Shown here one piece after another: positions 17,750 to 26,784 of a DNA stretch of 64,000 nt. The position numbers and the translations under genes were made by a program. This DNA comes from Oceanicola sp. 502str15 (GTDB taxonomy: Bacteria > Pseudomonadota > Alphaproteobacteria > Rhodobacterales > Rhodobacteraceae): NCBI RefSeq assembly GCF_024105635.1, contig NZ_WYDQ01000001.1, positions 3,224,501-3,288,500 on the forward strand, written 5' to 3'. Position 1 is the stretch's first letter, and the number at the start of each line of letters is the position of its first letter. Below the pieces are notes generated by a model. The model was not told the DNA's origin, did not search any database, and saw only the letters and a list, made by a program, of their open reading frames with translations.

Positions 17750-18163
17750 ATGAAAAAGTTCATTCTCAGCACCGCCATCGCCCTCACCGGGACCGCCGCC
17801 TTTGCCGCCGGCCACGGCATGGCGCCGATGGTCGAAGCCGCTGACCAGAGCGTCGAAAACGGCGTCGTTTCGGCCGACAAGGTCGTTGCAGGCGAAAACG
17901 GCTGGCTGGTGGTGCACCGCACCGATGCCGACATGAAGCCGGGCCCCGTTGTTGGCCACGCGCCGCTCCGCATGGGTGAAAACATGGATGTGGCCGCGAT
18001 CCTCACCGAAGAGGTGAAGGCCGGCGACATGCTCATGCTGATGGTTCACTCCGAAGAGGGTGGCATGAAAACGGGTATCTTCGAATATACCCTCGGCGCC
18101 AAGGAAGACGGCCCGATCAAGCCCGAAGGAAATCTGGTGATGACCACCATCACCGCTCAGTAA
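17750..18163 (+). CDS. Secreted DUF7282-domain protein
   Basis: The 137-residue protein begins with a signal peptide (MKKFILSTAIALTGTAAFA, cleavage after Ala about 20). The mature part has one beta-rich domain resembling DUF7282: SVENGVVSADKVVAGENGWLVVH, then GPVVGHAPLRMGEN and a Met-rich GDMLMLMVHSEEGGMKTG. The ATG at 17750 has GGGAGA upstream. The leader contains a small hairpin (GGCGCA-AAAA-TGCGCC, 17704-17719). A clear terminator follows, so the gene is probably monocistronic. Function is unknown; the abundant Met and His could bind a metal such as copper, but this is inference. Confidence 0.75.
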   Translation: MKKFILSTAIALTGTAAFAAGHGMAPMVEAADQSVENGVVSADKVVAGENGWLVVHRTDADMKPGPVVGHAPLRMGENMDVAAILTEEVKAGDMLMLMVHSEEGGMKTGIFEYTLGAKEDGPIKPEGNLVMTTITAQ

Positions 18164-18175
18164 ACCGAGCAGGCA

Positions 18176-18203
18176 GGGCGGCGGCTTCTCCGGGCCGCCG
18201 CCC
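18176..18203 (+). terminator. Terminator hairpin after the DUF7282 gene
   Basis: GGGCGGCGGC (18176-18185) pairs perfectly with GCCGCCGCCC (18194-18203) across an 8-base loop, giving a 10-bp GC stem. TCACTTTA follows, a poor T-run. It begins 13 bp after the stop codon and separates the gene from the convergent RND gene. Confidence 0.5.
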
Positions 18204-18239
18204 TCACTTTACCGCAGGCGCCAGCTGCGCCGCCCCGGA

Positions 18240-21200
18240 TCAGGTCGCGCGACGGCCCGAGGCCAGAAGCCCAAGGGCCCCCAGAGCAAATCCAAGCACC
18301 ACCAGCACCAGTGTACCGGCCAGAAACAGCGTCAGCGCCGCGGCCAGGCCGTCTACCGGCAGCAGCGCCGCCAGTCCGGGCCACAGCGCGCCCGTCACCA
18401 CGGTCCAGCCGAGCGTTGCGGCAAACCACGCCGCCACCGCCAGCGCCACGAGCGCGACAATCCCCGAAACCCCGCGCGCGCCCTGCCGAAACTGTCCGGC
18501 CCTCCGCAGCGCCTGAAACTGCCGCCGCACGTCCTGCTGCATCGCCAGCAGCGAAGGCACCACCAGCAGCACCAGCACCAGCCCGAACCCGAGGCCGAAG
18601 ACCAGCGTGATCACCGTGGGTTTCAGAAACTGCGCCTGGCTGGAGGGTTCGTAGAGCAGCGGGGTCAGCCCGATCACCGTGGTCAGCGTGGTCAGCAGCA
18701 CCGGCCGCAGCCGGTCGCAGGCCCCGTCGATGATCGCCGGAAACAGCCCGCGCTCGCGGCTGTATTCATCCACCGTCGTCACCAGCACGATCGAATCGTT
18801 GATGATGATCCCCGACATCCCGATCAGCCCGACGATCGAGAACATGCTGAGCGGCATCTGCCATATCTGGTGCCCCCAGATCGCCCCGATCAGCCCGAAG
18901 GGGATCACCGCCATAATCAGCAGCGGCCGCGTCCAGCTCGAAAAGATCCACGCCAGCACAAGGTAGATCCCGATCATGCAGGCGCCAAAGCCCAGCGTCG
19001 CGTCGCTCAGAAAGTCGTTCGCCTGCTCGCTGAGCCCGCTCAACTGCCAGTTCACGCCATATTCTTCCTCGATCCGCGGCAGGATCGATTCCTCAATCTG
19101 CAACATGATCTCCGCCGCCCGCGCCGCGTTCTCGTCATCCAGATCGCCCGTCACCGACACCAGCCTGATGCCGTTCTCCCGGTCGATGGTCGAGAAGCCC
19201 GTCTGTCGGCTGACCTTCACGATGTCGGCGAGCGGCACATAGGCCCCATCGGGCGTGCGCATCATCGTCCGGTCGAGGAAATCGGCGGTCAGCTCGCCCT
19301 CGGGCAGCTCCACCCGGATCGCCGCGCTGCGCGGCCCGTCGGGGAAGGTCGCTGCCTCTATCCCGCCCAGCCGGTTGCGCAGCACCGAACCCAGCGCGTC
19401 GATCGAAAAGCCAAGCTCCTGCCCCTGCGGCGTCAGATCGAGGATCAGCTCTTCCTTGTCGTAGCTCAGCGTATCCTCCAGCGCCGAAACCTCGCCAAAC
19501 TGCGCCAATTGCCGCTTCAGCGCTTCGGCGGCCTCCTTCAGCCGCGCCACGGAGGCGCCCGAGAGCTGCACGTCAATCGCATCGCCCCCCGGCCCGCCGC
19601 GCCACCCGCGGAAGCTGATGATCTCGGCCAGCGGGTGCTGCACCACGCTTTCCTGAAGGTCGGCCACGAACTTCGAACTCGAATAGCTCCGCAGGTCAGG
19701 GTCGATCAGCTCGATGGCGATGGAGCCAAGCAGGTCTTCATCCTTGTTGTCCACGCCGCTCAACCCGCGCCCGGTGTTGCCGCCGATCTCGGCCACCGTG
19801 TAGGCCACGGGGTTCAGCCCGAACTCGCTTTCATACTGCGCGCCCAGCCTGTCCACCGCCTCCTGAAACATCCGCATCTGCGCAATGGTGTCGGCCCGGC
19901 TGGCCCCCGGCGCCATGGCAAAGTTGCCCTCCACCCGGCCCTCTTCGGGCGGCGAGAAAAAGCGCCATTGCACGTTGCCCCGCACCAGCTCGCCCACCTG
20001 CACCGCCAGCAGCACGATCACCCCGGCCAGCACCGGATAGCGCGCCCAGACCACCCCGCGCATCAGCGCCCGGAACGGCACGTCCCGCACCCAGGAGAAG
20101 CCCTTGTTGAACTGCCGTGAAGGCCAGTCGTACCAGGCCTCCTTCTTCTGGGTCGCGGTCAGCGCATGGGCCATGTGGTTTGGCAGAATCACGAAGCACT
20201 CGATCAGCGAGGCAATGAGCACCGTGATCACCGTAAAGGGTATATCGGCAATCAGCTCGCCAAACCGCCCCTCGATCACCGTCAGCCCGGCAAAGGCGAT
20301 CACTGTCGTGACGGTGGCCGAAAACACCGGCCCCGACATGCGGATCGCCGCATTCTCGCTGGCCTGAAACGGGGTTTCCCCAAGCCGCCGCACCCTGAAG
20401 TCGGCATGTTCGCCCACAACGATGGCGTCATCCACCACGATCCCGAGGGTGATGAGCAGCGCGAAGAGCGACATCATGTTCAGCGTCAGCCCGGCGGCAT
20501 ACATGATCGCCACCGCAGCGCACATCGCCACCGGAATCCCCGCCGCCACCCAGAGCGCCGTGCGGGCGTTGAGAAACAGAAACAGCAGCCCCAGCACGAG
20601 CGCCAGCCCGGTCAGCCCGTTCTCGAACAGGATGTCGAGCCGCCCCTGGATCGCCTCGCTCCGCGTGCGGATCAGGTCGATCTTCACGCCCGCGGGCAAG
20701 GTCCGCTCCAGCTCGGCGGCAACCTGCTCCACCGTGGCCTGAATCTTGATCGCATCGCCCTGCACCGAGCGGTCGACCCGCACGCTCACCGCCGGGTTGG
20801 GGCCAACGTAGTAAGTGCGGTTGCGGTCCACCCCCTCCACCCGGATATCGGCCACATCGCCAATCGTCAGATCGGGCTTCAGCACGATCCCGGCAATCTC
20901 CTCCGGGCTGCGCTTGGCCACGCCGGTCCGCACCCGCGAGGAGCCACCGCTCACATCGCCCGCCGGGTCGGCCTCCGCCTCGGCGGCGATGGCATCGGCA
21001 ATCTGGCGCATGGTGATGTCGTTGTTGATAAGCTGCGCCGAGGGCACTTCCACGATCACCTCGGGCGCCGCCACGCCCCGCAGCGTGGTCCGTGTCACCC
21101 CCGCCTCGAACAGCCGCGCCACGAACTCGTCAGCGTATCGCGCCAGCAGCTCCACGCCCACGGGCCCGGTGATGATCACATCCGTCACCCGGTCGCGCCA

Positions 21201-21608
21201 GGCCGAGCGGGTCACAACCGGGTCGTCCGCCTCTTCCGGCAGGTTCGTGATCCCGTCCACCGCCTGCTGCACATCCTCGGCGGCGCGGGCCATGTCGTAG
21301 TTGGGTTCAAACTCCAGCCGGATCGACGCGCCGCCCTCCCGCGAGGTCGCATCGCTCTCTTCCACCCCGTCCACCGCAAGCAGGGCGGGTTCAAGAACGG
21401 CCACAATCGCGCTGTCCACGTCCTCGGCGCCCGCGCCATCCCAGTTCACCGAGACCCGCACGCTGTCGAGCACGATATCAGGGAAGAACTGCGCCCGCAT
21501 ACGCGGGAAAGCGGCAATCCCGGCGGCGATCATCAACACCAGAACAAGGTTCGCCGCCGTCTTGTGCCGGGTGAAATAGGCCAGAATGCCAGAGGCGCGA
21601 CGCTCCAT
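18240..21608 (-). CDS. RND-family efflux transporter permease (AcrB/HAE type)
   Basis: The 1,122-residue inner-membrane pump subunit starts with a cytoplasmic tail and TM1 (KTAANLVLVLMIAAGIAA). Two large periplasmic loops are each followed by a five-to-six-helix bundle. Conserved parts include FFPDI after TM1, the LVDDAIVV-like segment LGIVVDDAIVV in the TM4 proton relay and GIIINDSIVLV in the second half. RND pumps are usually about 1,030-1,050 residues. The excess is a C-terminal tail of about 80 residues with two further hydrophobic helices. The adaptor gene lies 6 bp upstream. No TolC-like gene is in the window. Substrate unknown. Confidence 0.93.
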   Translation of the reverse strand: MERRASGILAYFTRHKTAANLVLVLMIAAGIAAFPRMRAQFFPDIVLDSVRVSVNWDGAGAEDVDSAIVAVLEPALLAVDGVEESDATSREGGASIRLEFEPNYDMARAAEDVQQAVDGITNLPEEADDPVVTRSAWRDRVTDVIITGPVGVELLARYADEFVARLFEAGVTRTTLRGVAAPEVIVEVPSAQLINNDITMRQIADAIAAEAEADPAGDVSGGSSRVRTGVAKRSPEEIAGIVLKPDLTIGDVADIRVEGVDRNRTYYVGPNPAVSVRVDRSVQGDAIKIQATVEQVAAELERTLPAGVKIDLIRTRSEAIQGRLDILFENGLTGLALVLGLLFLFLNARTALWVAAGIPVAMCAAVAIMYAAGLTLNMMSLFALLITLGIVVDDAIVVGEHADFRVRRLGETPFQASENAAIRMSGPVFSATVTTVIAFAGLTVIEGRFGELIADIPFTVITVLIASLIECFVILPNHMAHALTATQKKEAWYDWPSRQFNKGFSWVRDVPFRALMRGVVWARYPVLAGVIVLLAVQVGELVRGNVQWRFFSPPEEGRVEGNFAMAPGASRADTIAQMRMFQEAVDRLGAQYESEFGLNPVAYTVAEIGGNTGRGLSGVDNKDEDLLGSIAIELIDPDLRSYSSSKFVADLQESVVQHPLAEIISFRGWRGGPGGDAIDVQLSGASVARLKEAAEALKRQLAQFGEVSALEDTLSYDKEELILDLTPQGQELGFSIDALGSVLRNRLGGIEAATFPDGPRSAAIRVELPEGELTADFLDRTMMRTPDGAYVPLADIVKVSRQTGFSTIDRENGIRLVSVTGDLDDENAARAAEIMLQIEESILPRIEEEYGVNWQLSGLSEQANDFLSDATLGFGACMIGIYLVLAWIFSSWTRPLLIMAVIPFGLIGAIWGHQIWQMPLSMFSIVGLIGMSGIIINDSIVLVTTVDEYSRERGLFPAIIDGACDRLRPVLLTTLTTVIGLTPLLYEPSSQAQFLKPTVITLVFGLGFGLVLVLLVVPSLLAMQQDVRRQFQALRRAGQFRQGARGVSGIVALVALAVAAWFAATLGWTVVTGALWPGLAALLPVDGLAAALTLFLAGTLVLVVLGFALGALGLLASGRRAT

Positions 21609-21614
21609 TTCGGC

Positions 21615-23078
21615 CTAGCCCCCCATCCGGCTTTCGATGCGTTCGATGGTCTCGGCGGGCACCCGATCCTGCGCAAGCTGCGCCAGCACCCGCTCCTTTG
21701 CGTCGGGCGGCATCCGGTTGTTGCCCTCGATGAAGGCAATAAGCCTTGCGCGGCGCTCCGGCGTCAGCTCCACCAGTTCCTCCGGGGTCGGCTCGGCCGG
21801 GGCAGGGGCAGCATCGCCCAGCGCCCGGGCCCGGATGCCGGGGCCAACCAGCGGCGAGCGTTCGGCAACAATCAGCGCCCCCGCCCGGCCCTCGGCCCGG
21901 ATGATCACCTCGTCGCCCTGCCGCCGCAGCACCTCGACCTGCGCCAGCTCGAGGCGCTCCTCATCGTTCAGCACCAGCACCGTGCTTGCCGCGTCCACCG
22001 CCGTGGCGGGCACCACGGCCACGTTTTCCAGCGCAGGCTCCTCGATGCTGACGGTCACGAAATCCCCGGGGCGAAAGCCCGCGCTCTCCGCAAGGTCGGC
22101 ATAAATCACCCGGCCCGTCTGCCCCTCACCGACCGCGCCGCTCACCCGGTCCAGCCGCCCCTCGGCCACGAGGTCCAGCCCCGAAACATCAAGCCGCACC
22201 TGCATCGCCGCCGGAATCAGCCTCCCGTCCTCGCCCAGCAGCCGGGCATATTGCGCCGTGCTCAGCCGAAACGAGACCTCGAGCGCATCGGGGTCGATGA
22301 GCGAGGCCATCAGCTCGTTGCCCGCAACCAGCCCGCCTTCCACCACCGCCACATCGGCAATCGTCCCGGAAAAACTTGCGCGGATCTCATGGTCCGCAAG
22401 GTCGCGCTCGGCGTTCGACAGGGCAATCTTCGCCCGGCTCACCCCGTTGCGCCCCACGTCGAGCCGGCTCTGCGCCGAGGCCACCGCCTGCCGCTTACTC
22501 AGCACCGACTGGTCGGCAGAGGCGGCCGAAAGTTGGGCCTCCTCCACCGCCGCGGCAGACCCGACACCGCGCTCGCGCAGGCTTTCCTGCCGCACCAGCG
22601 CCTGCTCGCGCAGCTCCGCCTGCCGCTCGGCGGCGGCCTGGTCGTCGCGCGCCAGCTCCAGCGCCCGCTCCGCATCGCGCAGCTCGGCCTCGGCCTCGGC
22701 CACATCGGTGCGGGCATTCTCCAGCGCCGCCTCCGCGTTCGAGGCCTCGATCCGCGCCAGAAGCTCGCCCTGCTGCACCGTGCCGCCCTCGGCAAAACTC
22801 TCCGAAAGTTCCACGATCCGCCCGCCAACAACCGCCCGGATATCCAGCGTGCGCTCGCTGCGCACCTCGCCGAAGGCGGTCATCACCGGTACCGCGCGGC
22901 CCGGCTCGATCGCCACCACGTTCACACCCGCCACGCGCTCCCGCGCAGGCCGTGTCCCGGCCTCACGGTTCATCCGCTCCTCGACGGCGCCCCAAAAGCT
23001 GGCCCCCGCCACGGCCAGAAGCCCCAACGTGACCGAAAGCAGGAACAGCCCCACGAGGGACCGGCGTAAGAAATTCAT
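21615..23078 (-). CDS. RND efflux periplasmic adaptor subunit (membrane fusion protein)
   Basis: The 487-residue protein has an N-terminal membrane anchor (residues about 8-30), then the barrel-sandwich and a long alpha-hairpin rich in Ala, Glu and Arg (about 110-210). The beta-barrel part contains SFSGTIADVAVVEGGLVAGNELM. It links the RND pump encoded 6 bp downstream to an outer-membrane channel. Unusually, the C terminus carries about 65 extra residues, including TPEELVELTPERRARLIAFI and repeated Glu/Arg helices ending IESRMGG. These are not part of the standard adaptor. It is the first gene of the pump operon; the 173-bp upstream gap probably holds its promoter. Confidence 0.92.
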   Translation of the reverse strand: MNFLRRSLVGLFLLSVTLGLLAVAGASFWGAVEERMNREAGTRPARERVAGVNVVAIEPGRAVPVMTAFGEVRSERTLDIRAVVGGRIVELSESFAEGGTVQQGELLARIEASNAEAALENARTDVAEAEAELRDAERALELARDDQAAAERQAELREQALVRQESLRERGVGSAAAVEEAQLSAASADQSVLSKRQAVASAQSRLDVGRNGVSRAKIALSNAERDLADHEIRASFSGTIADVAVVEGGLVAGNELMASLIDPDALEVSFRLSTAQYARLLGEDGRLIPAAMQVRLDVSGLDLVAEGRLDRVSGAVGEGQTGRVIYADLAESAGFRPGDFVTVSIEEPALENVAVVPATAVDAASTVLVLNDEERLELAQVEVLRRQGDEVIIRAEGRAGALIVAERSPLVGPGIRARALGDAAPAPAEPTPEELVELTPERRARLIAFIEGNNRMPPDAKERVLAQLAQDRVPAETIERIESRMGG

Positions 23079-23251
23079 CAGCGTGCCTTTATCGGTGCGA
23101 TCATCGGTCAGGCTAGACCTCGCCCGAGTTGGGGCAAAGCCACAAGGATGTTACGCCCCCCGTCGCGGTTTCCGTCGCACTATTTTCGACCAATGCGCAA
23201 AAAATGTGACACCCGCACAGAGGCGCAACGCCCCGGCCCGATCAGGCCGGG

Positions 23252-23782
23252 CTACTTCCGCCGCAGATGCTCATCTAGCCGCGGCATGATCTCCACGAAG
23301 TTGCAGGGCTTGTGCCGGTAATCGAGTTGCTTTTGCAGGATCTCGTCCCAGGCGTCCTTGCAGGCCCCGGGCGAGCCGGGCAGGGCGAAAAGATAGGTGC
23401 CCATCGCCACGCCGCCGGTGGCGCGGGATTGCACCGCAGAGGTGCCGATCTTGGCCATCGACACATGGGTAAACACCGTGCCGAACGCGTCGATCTCCTT
23501 CTCGTAGACATCGCGATGCGCTTCCACCGTCACATCCCGCCCCGTCAGCCCGGTGCCCCCGGTCGAGATCACAACGTCAATCGCCGGATCGGCGCACCAC
23601 GCCCGCAGCTGCGCCGCGATCTCGGCGCGCTCGTCGGGCAAGATCTTCCGCTCCGCCAGCACGTGCCCGGCCGCCTCGATCCGCCCCGCCAGCACATCGC
23701 CCGACCGGTCCTCGGCCAGGCTGCGGCTGTCCGACACCGTCAGCACCGCGATCCGAACCGCAATGAACTCCCGCTCGCTCAT
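23252..23782 (-). CDS. moaB: Molybdenum cofactor biosynthesis protein MoaB (molybdopterin adenylyltransferase type)
   Basis: The 176-residue protein has the MoaB/Mog fold signatures: IAVLTVSDSR near the N terminus, VVISTGGTGLTGRDVT at about 88-103 and ALPGSPGACKDAWDEIL near 145. The family adenylylates molybdopterin before molybdate insertion. The ATG at 23782 overlaps the stop of the upstream LysE-type gene (ATGA), so the two are co-transcribed. No other moa or moe genes are nearby. A GC-rich palindrome covers the stop codon but has no T-run. Confidence 0.92.
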   Translation of the reverse strand: MSEREFIAVRIAVLTVSDSRSLAEDRSGDVLAGRIEAAGHVLAERKILPDERAEIAAQLRAWCADPAIDVVISTGGTGLTGRDVTVEAHRDVYEKEIDAFGTVFTHVSMAKIGTSAVQSRATGGVAMGTYLFALPGSPGACKDAWDEILQKQLDYRHKPCNFVEIMPRLDEHLRRK

Positions 23783-24399
23783 GCCCGCTCCATCACCGCA
23801 AGCCGCACCGCCAAGGCCCCGAAGATCCCCGCCGTCACCCATGACAGGATGCGGGCAAAGCGCGGCGAGCGTGTCAGCGCCAGCCCCAGAGAGCCCGCGC
23901 CCAGCCCGACCGCCCCGTTGATGAGAAAGCCCCCGAAGGCCAGCACCACGCCCAGTGTCAGAAACTGCGGCAGCACCGCGCGCGACGGGTCCACGAACTG
24001 CGGCAGGAAGGCGAGGATGAACAGGATCACCTTGGGGTTGGTCACATTCACCAGCAGCGCCTGCCGAAACGCCCGGCCCGGGCTCAACGCCTTGGCCTTG
24101 CTCTGCCCCGGCCCGCCACTGCGCAGCGTGGCCACCGCCAGCCAGAGCAGATAGGCCACCCCACCCCAGCGGATCACCTCGAAGGCCCCCGGCAGCGCCG
24201 CCACCACCGCGCCAAGGCCCAGCCCGGCCGCAGCAACATTCACCATGCAGCCCGCCGATATCCCGGCATTCGCCGCCATCGCCGGTGCGCGGCCCCCCTT
24301 CAGGCCCTGCGCGAGCACAAACATCATGTCCGCCCCCGGCGTCAGGTTCAGCGCCAGCGCGGCGGGGAGAAAGGCCAGCAATGTCAGCAGCTCAACCAT
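23779..24399 (-). CDS. LysE/RhtB-family amino-acid exporter
   Basis: The 206-residue protein has about six hydrophobic segments and the family N terminus LTPGADMMFVLAQGLKGG, followed by NVTNPKVILFILAFLPQFV at about 115-133. Members export amino acids such as lysine, homoserine or threonine; the substrate here is unknown. ATG 24399 was chosen; a GTG three codons upstream (24408) has a slightly better-placed Shine-Dalgarno and is possible. It lies between the uracil-DNA glycosylase gene and moaB on the same strand. Confidence 0.9.
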   Translation of the reverse strand: MVELLTLLAFLPAALALNLTPGADMMFVLAQGLKGGRAPAMAANAGISAGCMVNVAAAGLGLGAVVAALPGAFEVIRWGGVAYLLWLAVATLRSGGPGQSKAKALSPGRAFRQALLVNVTNPKVILFILAFLPQFVDPSRAVLPQFLTLGVVLAFGGFLINGAVGLGAGSLGLALTRSPRFARILSWVTAGIFGALAVRLAVMERA

Positions 24400-24420
24400 C
24401 AAGCCCACCCGTTCCTCGTT

Positions 24421-25206
24421 TCATCCCGCGCCCTCCAGCCGGGCTCGCACCGTCAGCAGGTCGGCCCAGGCAAGGCGCTTCATCTCGGTCTTTCGCAGCA
24501 GAAAGGAGGGGTGGAACATCGGCATCACGGGCACCCCGGCAAACTCGTGCCAATTGCCGCGCAGCCGGGTGATCCCCCGCTTGTCCAGAAGCGACCCGCA
24601 GGCCGGGTTGCCCATCAGCACGATCAGCTCCGGCCCGGCCAGCTCGATATGGCGCTCCACGAAGGGCCGCATCATCGCCAGCTCCTCCGCCTCCGGGTCG
24701 CGGTTCTGCGGCGGACGCCACGGCACGACGTTGGTGATGTAAAGCGCCGCCTCGGCGTCGACCGCATCCCGCGCCAGGCCGATTGCCGCAAACATCCTGT
24801 CGAGCAACTGCCCCGACCGCCCGACAAAGGGCTTGCCCTGCGCATCCTCTTCGGCGCCCGGCCCCTCGCCGATCACCATCACCCGCGCCTCGGGCCGGCC
24901 ATCGGCAAACACAAAGTTACGGGCTCCGCGCTTCAGCTCGCAATGCGGAAAGGCCTCCTGCGCAGCGGCCAGCGCTTCGAGGGTCGCGGCAGCCCCCGCC
25001 GCCGCCTTCGCCTCGGCCACGGCATCCAGCTCGGGCATGACAACCGGCGCATGCTGGTCTTTGGCGGTGGTCGCGGGCTTGGCTTTCGGCTCGGGCTTCA
25101 CCTCGAAGCGATCCACCGGCACATCGCCAATGGCATCCACCGCCCCCAGCTCCACCTGCCAGGCCAGCGCCGCCAGCATTGCCTCTCTGTCAAACTCCCC
25201 GTCCAT
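24421..25206 (-). CDS. Uracil-DNA glycosylase, family 4-like
   Basis: The enzyme removes uracil from DNA. The core contains [20 protein letters not shown] (motif 1 with GExPGxxE) at about 108-127, [15 protein letters not shown] and the late motif [13 protein letters not shown]. An Ala-rich linker of about 85 residues precedes the catalytic domain. Only two cysteines are present (in PHCELK and NPACGS), so the four-cysteine iron-sulfur site of typical family-4 enzymes cannot form. The ATG at 25206 gives 261 residues. It is divergent from pyrB, with a 74-bp gap. Confidence 0.88.
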   Translation of the reverse strand: MDGEFDREAMLAALAWQVELGAVDAIGDVPVDRFEVKPEPKAKPATTAKDQHAPVVMPELDAVAEAKAAAGAAATLEALAAAQEAFPHCELKRGARNFVFADGRPEARVMVIGEGPGAEEDAQGKPFVGRSGQLLDRMFAAIGLARDAVDAEAALYITNVVPWRPPQNRDPEAEELAMMRPFVERHIELAGPELIVLMGNPACGSLLDKRGITRLRGNWHEFAGVPVMPMFHPSFLLRKTEMKRLAWADLLTVRARLEGAG

Positions 25207-25226
25207 GTCCAACGACTTACCCCATG

Positions 25227-25254
25227 TTGCCGCCCCGTGCGAGCCTGCTATACA
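25227..25254 (+). promoter_or_regulatory. Predicted sigma-70-type promoter of the pyrB operon
   Basis: TTGCCG (25227-25232) and TATACA (25249-25254) are separated by 16 bp, ending 26 bp before the pyrB start codon. This is the only good -35/-10 pair on the plus strand in the 74-bp divergent gap. Start of transcription would be near 25261. Confidence 0.45.
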
Positions 25255-25280
25255 CTCCGGCAAAATCTCGGGGAAAACAC

Positions 25281-26237
25281 ATGACCTTGCGCGCCAGACA
25301 CCTCCTCGGCATCGCCGCACTTGCCCCTGATGAAATCACCGCAATCCTCGATCTCGCAGAGCGTTACGCCGCGCAGAACCGCTCTGGCGACAAGCACGGC
25401 GACGCCCTGCGCGGGATGACGCAGGTGAACATGTTCTTCGAAAATTCCACCCGCACCCAGGCCAGCTTCGAGCTGGCAGGCAAGCGCCTCGGGGCGGATG
25501 TGATGAACATGGCCATGCAGGCCAGCTCGATCAAAAAGGGCGAAACCCTGCTTGATACGGCGCTGACCCTCAACGCCATGCACCCCGACCTCCTCGTCGT
25601 GCGCCACCCCCACTCCGGCGCGGTCGACCTGCTGGCGCAGAAGGTCAACTGCGCCGTGCTGAACGCCGGCGACGGGCGGCATGAGCACCCTACCCAGGCC
25701 CTGCTCGACGCGCTGACCATCCGCCGCCACAAGGGCCGCCTGCACCGGCTGACGGTGGCGATCTGCGGCGATGTCGCGCACTCCCGCGTGGCCCGCTCCA
25801 ACATCCTGCTGCTGAACCGGATGGAAGCCCGCGTCCGCCTCGTCGGCCCCCCCACGCTAGTGCCCTCCGCCTTCCGCGAACTCGGCTGTGAGGTCACCCA
25901 CGACATGGCCGAGGGCCTCGCCGACGCCGATGTGGTGATGATGCTCCGCCTCCAGCGCGAGCGCATGGACGGCGGCTTCATCCCCTCCGAGCGCGAGTAT
26001 TTCCACCGCTACGGGCTCGACGCCGAAAAGCTCGCTCACGCCAAGCCCGACGCCATCGTCATGCACCCCGGCCCGATGAACCGCGGCGTCGAGATCGACA
26101 GCGCCACCGCCGACGACCCCACCCGCTCCGTCATCACCGAACAGGTCGAAATGGGCGTGGCGGTGCGTATGGCCGCCATGGACCTCCTCGCGCAAAACCT
26201 CCGGGCGGAGCGGGCAGCGGAGCCCGCTCGTGTCTGA
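25281..26237 (+). CDS. pyrB: Aspartate carbamoyltransferase catalytic subunit
   Basis: PyrB condenses carbamoyl phosphate and aspartate, the first committed pyrimidine step. The 318-residue protein has the carbamoyl phosphate loop [19 protein letters not shown] at about 51-69, [13 protein letters not shown], and [11 protein letters not shown] near the C terminus. No regulatory pyrI gene follows; instead the operon continues with two small membrane proteins and a dihydroorotase homologue. That pattern fits the class of ATCase that assembles with a dihydroorotase-like partner. The 3' end overlaps the next gene by 8 nt. Confidence 0.96.
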   Translation: MTLRARHLLGIAALAPDEITAILDLAERYAAQNRSGDKHGDALRGMTQVNMFFENSTRTQASFELAGKRLGADVMNMAMQASSIKKGETLLDTALTLNAMHPDLLVVRHPHSGAVDLLAQKVNCAVLNAGDGRHEHPTQALLDALTIRRHKGRLHRLTVAICGDVAHSRVARSNILLLNRMEARVRLVGPPTLVPSAFRELGCEVTHDMAEGLADADVVMMLRLQRERMDGGFIPSEREYFHRYGLDAEKLAHAKPDAIVMHPGPMNRGVEIDSATADDPTRSVITEQVEMGVAVRMAAMDLLAQNLRAERAAEPARV

Positions 26238-26784
26238 CCTCGCCCCCCACCTCAAGCAGACCGAAACCCTGCTCTGGGAGGGCAAACCCACCTTTACCCA
26301 TGTCCTGCCCGGCGCATTCGTCTTCCTGCGCATCACCGGCTGGGTGATGTTCGCCTGCTTCCTCTTCTTCCTGCTCATCGGCATCGCCAACCTCGACGAG
26401 ATGGACGGCGCCCTGCCGATCTGGATCACCTTCCTCGTCCTCTCCGGCGGCCTCTGGCTGATCTTCTCCTTCTTCGCCCCCGCCTATGCCCGCCGCCTCA
26501 ACCGGGCCACCCGCTTCGGCGTCACCGAAACGCGGGCGGTGATCCTTCAGGGCGGGCGCAGGCTGGTCCGGCTCTCGATCGGCAAGACCGGTAAGATCAA
26601 CCGCGTCGGCAAGGACGACGGCCCTTGGGCCGTCCATTTCCTGTTTCCCGCCGCCCGCCGCTACCGCGATGCCGACGGCCACTACCGCACCACACGCCCC
26701 GGCCCGGTTGGCTTTACGCTGCTCTCGGCCGAAGATGCCGTGATGGCCGAAACCGCGCTCACCGCTATACGGGGGAAAGGCTGA
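26230..26784 (+). CDS. Uncharacterised membrane protein in the pyrB operon (first of two)
   Basis: The 184-residue protein begins with [18 protein letters not shown], a motif shared in spirit with the next gene (DDDEEILWQGRAS). It has two transmembrane helices at about residues 28-53 and 63-83, and then a soluble C-terminal domain of about 100 residues. The arrangement recalls bacterial PH-domain (YdbT/YdbS-type) membrane proteins, but I do not claim a named family. The GTG start overlaps pyrB by 8 nt and the stop overlaps the following ATG (TGATG), so translation is coupled. Confidence 0.75.
   Translation: MSDLAPHLKQTETLLWEGKPTFTHVLPGAFVFLRITGWVMFACFLFFLLIGIANLDEMDGALPIWITFLVLSGGLWLIFSFFAPAYARRLNRATRFGVTETRAVILQGGRRLVRLSIGKTGKINRVGKDDGPWAVHFLFPAARRYRDADGHYRTTRPGPVGFTLLSAEDAVMAETALTAIRGKG

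Noticed and set aside
20166..23069. 967-codon plus-strand frame opposite the RND pump and adaptor
   Set aside because: His/Arg/Pro-rich shadow of two well-supported minus-strand genes with no recognisable motif.
23232..23251. CCCGGCC/GGCCGGG palindrome at the moaB stop as a terminator
   Set aside because: Seven-bp stem but no T-run on either strand, and it overlaps the stop codon; too weak to list.
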